Origin: Rhea pennata
Taxonomy: Eukaryota; Chordata; Aves; Rheiformes; Rheidae
Length of the DNA: 64,000 nt
Direction of reading: 5' to 3'
Assembly (NCBI RefSeq): GCF_028389875.1
Contig: NC_084664.1
Location: 114,397,466-114,461,465, forward strand
Below, piece after piece: positions 63,172 through 64,000 of the stretch (positions are counted from its first letter, which is position 1; every line of letters starts with the position of its first letter). The position numbers were made by a program, and so were the translations under genes. The notes under the pieces were generated by a model, which made no database searches, was not told where the DNA came from, and saw only the letters and a list, made by a program, of their open reading frames with translations.

Positions 63172-63240
63172 GAGCTGCACATAGTCAGTAACACTGTCAG
63201 TTCATACATGAAAAACCACCCCAAGTCTTTCCAAGCTGTG
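63172..63240 (+). CDS. Candidate internal coding exon, 23 codons, gene unknown
   Basis: A pyrimidine-rich tract ('ttctgtttctttta') ends in AG at 63170-63171. A branch-point-like CTCTAAC lies about 30 bases upstream. The next 69 bases are open in frame 0 (starting GAG CTG CAC and ending CAA GCT GTG), while both other frames contain stops. They are followed directly by a strong donor, GTGAGT, at 63241-63246. The length is a multiple of three (phase 0 to 0). The deduced 23 residues are mixed polar and hydrophobic, beginning ELHIVSNTVSS and ending HPKSFQAV. I do not recognise the family. Chance occurrence is possible for so short an exon. Confidence 0.35.
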
Positions 63241-63246
63241 GTGAGT

Positions 63247-64000
63247 CTTCAGGGTTCAGCTGCAAGCTTACTGGTTGGATGTACACTGGGCCTGGTGCAA
63301 GAGGCTGCACTAGTAGCAAGCCTACTGTCCCAGCAGGTAGGGTGTCCCTGGTCTTCCTATGACAGGTCCCTTCTCCTTCCTGGGTGGCATCCTCCTGAGG
63401 GAGGATATTTGCCATCAGGAGCACCAATAGGGTAAGAGTGAGCCAAGTTGCTGCTGTCACGGGCAGGCAGCAAGTTGTGCTTGCCAAGGGTTTATACACA
63501 AATGAAGGGGTACGTGGCTGGCTGGAAACAAGGACATTTGACTGGGGCTGCATATCCTTCCAGGTAAGCAGGAACCATTCTGGCTTTATTACCTCCAGAT
63601 GATTCTCTGGTATCTGAATGATTGAACCACAACAGCCATGAGTGTGTGCATACTCTGGGATCCAGCAGCATCTCCCATCTGCTGAGCTGAAGGACATACC
63701 CTAGGTCAGTGCCACTCAGAGACTCAAGCACACGTTTGCTTTCTTTGTGGCCTTGGCTCCCAGCCAGGGAAATGCCAGGGGATCCTGAGAGCATGGTGAA
63801 GTACAAGCTGTAGCTGCTGCTGCAGTGTGGGTAAGGTTATATACTAGAAGCTGCCCTGACAATGATGCTGCACAAATGGTGCGTGCCCCACCAGGGCTCC
63901 CAGGCAGGCTTAAGCCCTGTTTCAGGCATCCTATGTAGCAGTGTCTCATATCCAAAACTTGGGCTCAAAATAAATAGACTTGGGGACATGAGTTTCAGAA
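63247..64000. other. Noncoding right edge (possible intron)
   Basis: If the exon at 63172-63240 is real, this is intronic. The overlapping frames on both strands (63197-63697, 63208-63435, 63492-63806 and 63716-63955) show no known domain. No repeat is recognised. Confidence 0.45.

Noticed and set aside
1..64000. CRISPR arrays, bacterial operons, phage or plasmid modules
   Set aside because: No regularly spaced direct repeats with unique spacers and no prokaryotic gene layout. The CR1 elements and CpG islands show vertebrate nuclear DNA.
1..64000. Endogenous retrovirus or LTR element
   Set aside because: No paired long terminal repeats, primer-binding site, polypurine-tract arrangement or gag/pol-like frame was seen. 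The only reverse transcriptase is of the CR1 LINE type.

Overview
This window looks like nuclear DNA from a bird. The main evidence is a family of CR1 LINE copies with the avian-type 3' end (tail of ATTCTGTG repeats and the 'catctagtccaact' signature). The window also lacks primate or rodent repeats, bacterial-style gene packing, and long terminal repeats. I found no complete protein-coding gene, rRNA, functional tRNA or CRISPR array. Nearly all the open frames are chance frames. Some are stop-poor only because the DNA is GC-rich.

Layout. About 1-2.5 kb is AT-rich noncoding DNA. About 2.78-3.30 kb is a dense CpG island that carries a duplicated 20-bp unit and a short minisatellite repeating an E2F-type motif (TTCCCGCG) eight times. 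About 3.3-13.3 kb is AT-rich, with a block near 8.5 kb that looks constrained and old repeat debris near 9.0 kb. About 13.3-14.06 kb is a second, larger CpG island with GC boxes and a GGCCCC hexamer run, followed by a long pyrimidine tract; it is the best promoter candidate. A small CpG cluster at 18.30-18.48 kb is followed shortly by a strong splice donor. From 18.6 to 31.5 kb there are decayed CR1 fragments of several ages on both strands. From 32 to 59 kb there is mostly unique noncoding DNA with moderate CpG clusters (33, 46, 51.6 and 58.5 kb) and motif-rich candidate enhancers, notably at 43.3-43.7 kb. At 60.08-61.13 kb lies a comparatively well-preserved, 5'-truncated CR1 that still reads through 320 codons of reverse transcriptase. 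Near the right edge (63,172-63,240) is one convincing candidate internal exon of 23 codons on the + strand.

Interpretation (inference). The window fits an intergenic or long-intron regulatory landscape with at least two CpG-island promoters, whose transcripts may be noncoding or may splice to exons outside the window. I do not recognise the locus and assign no gene symbols. Nothing here amounts to a new molecular system. The items most worth checking are the E2F-motif minisatellite in the first CpG island, the paired POU/homeodomain palindromes at 43.6 kb, and the candidate exon at 63.2 kb.
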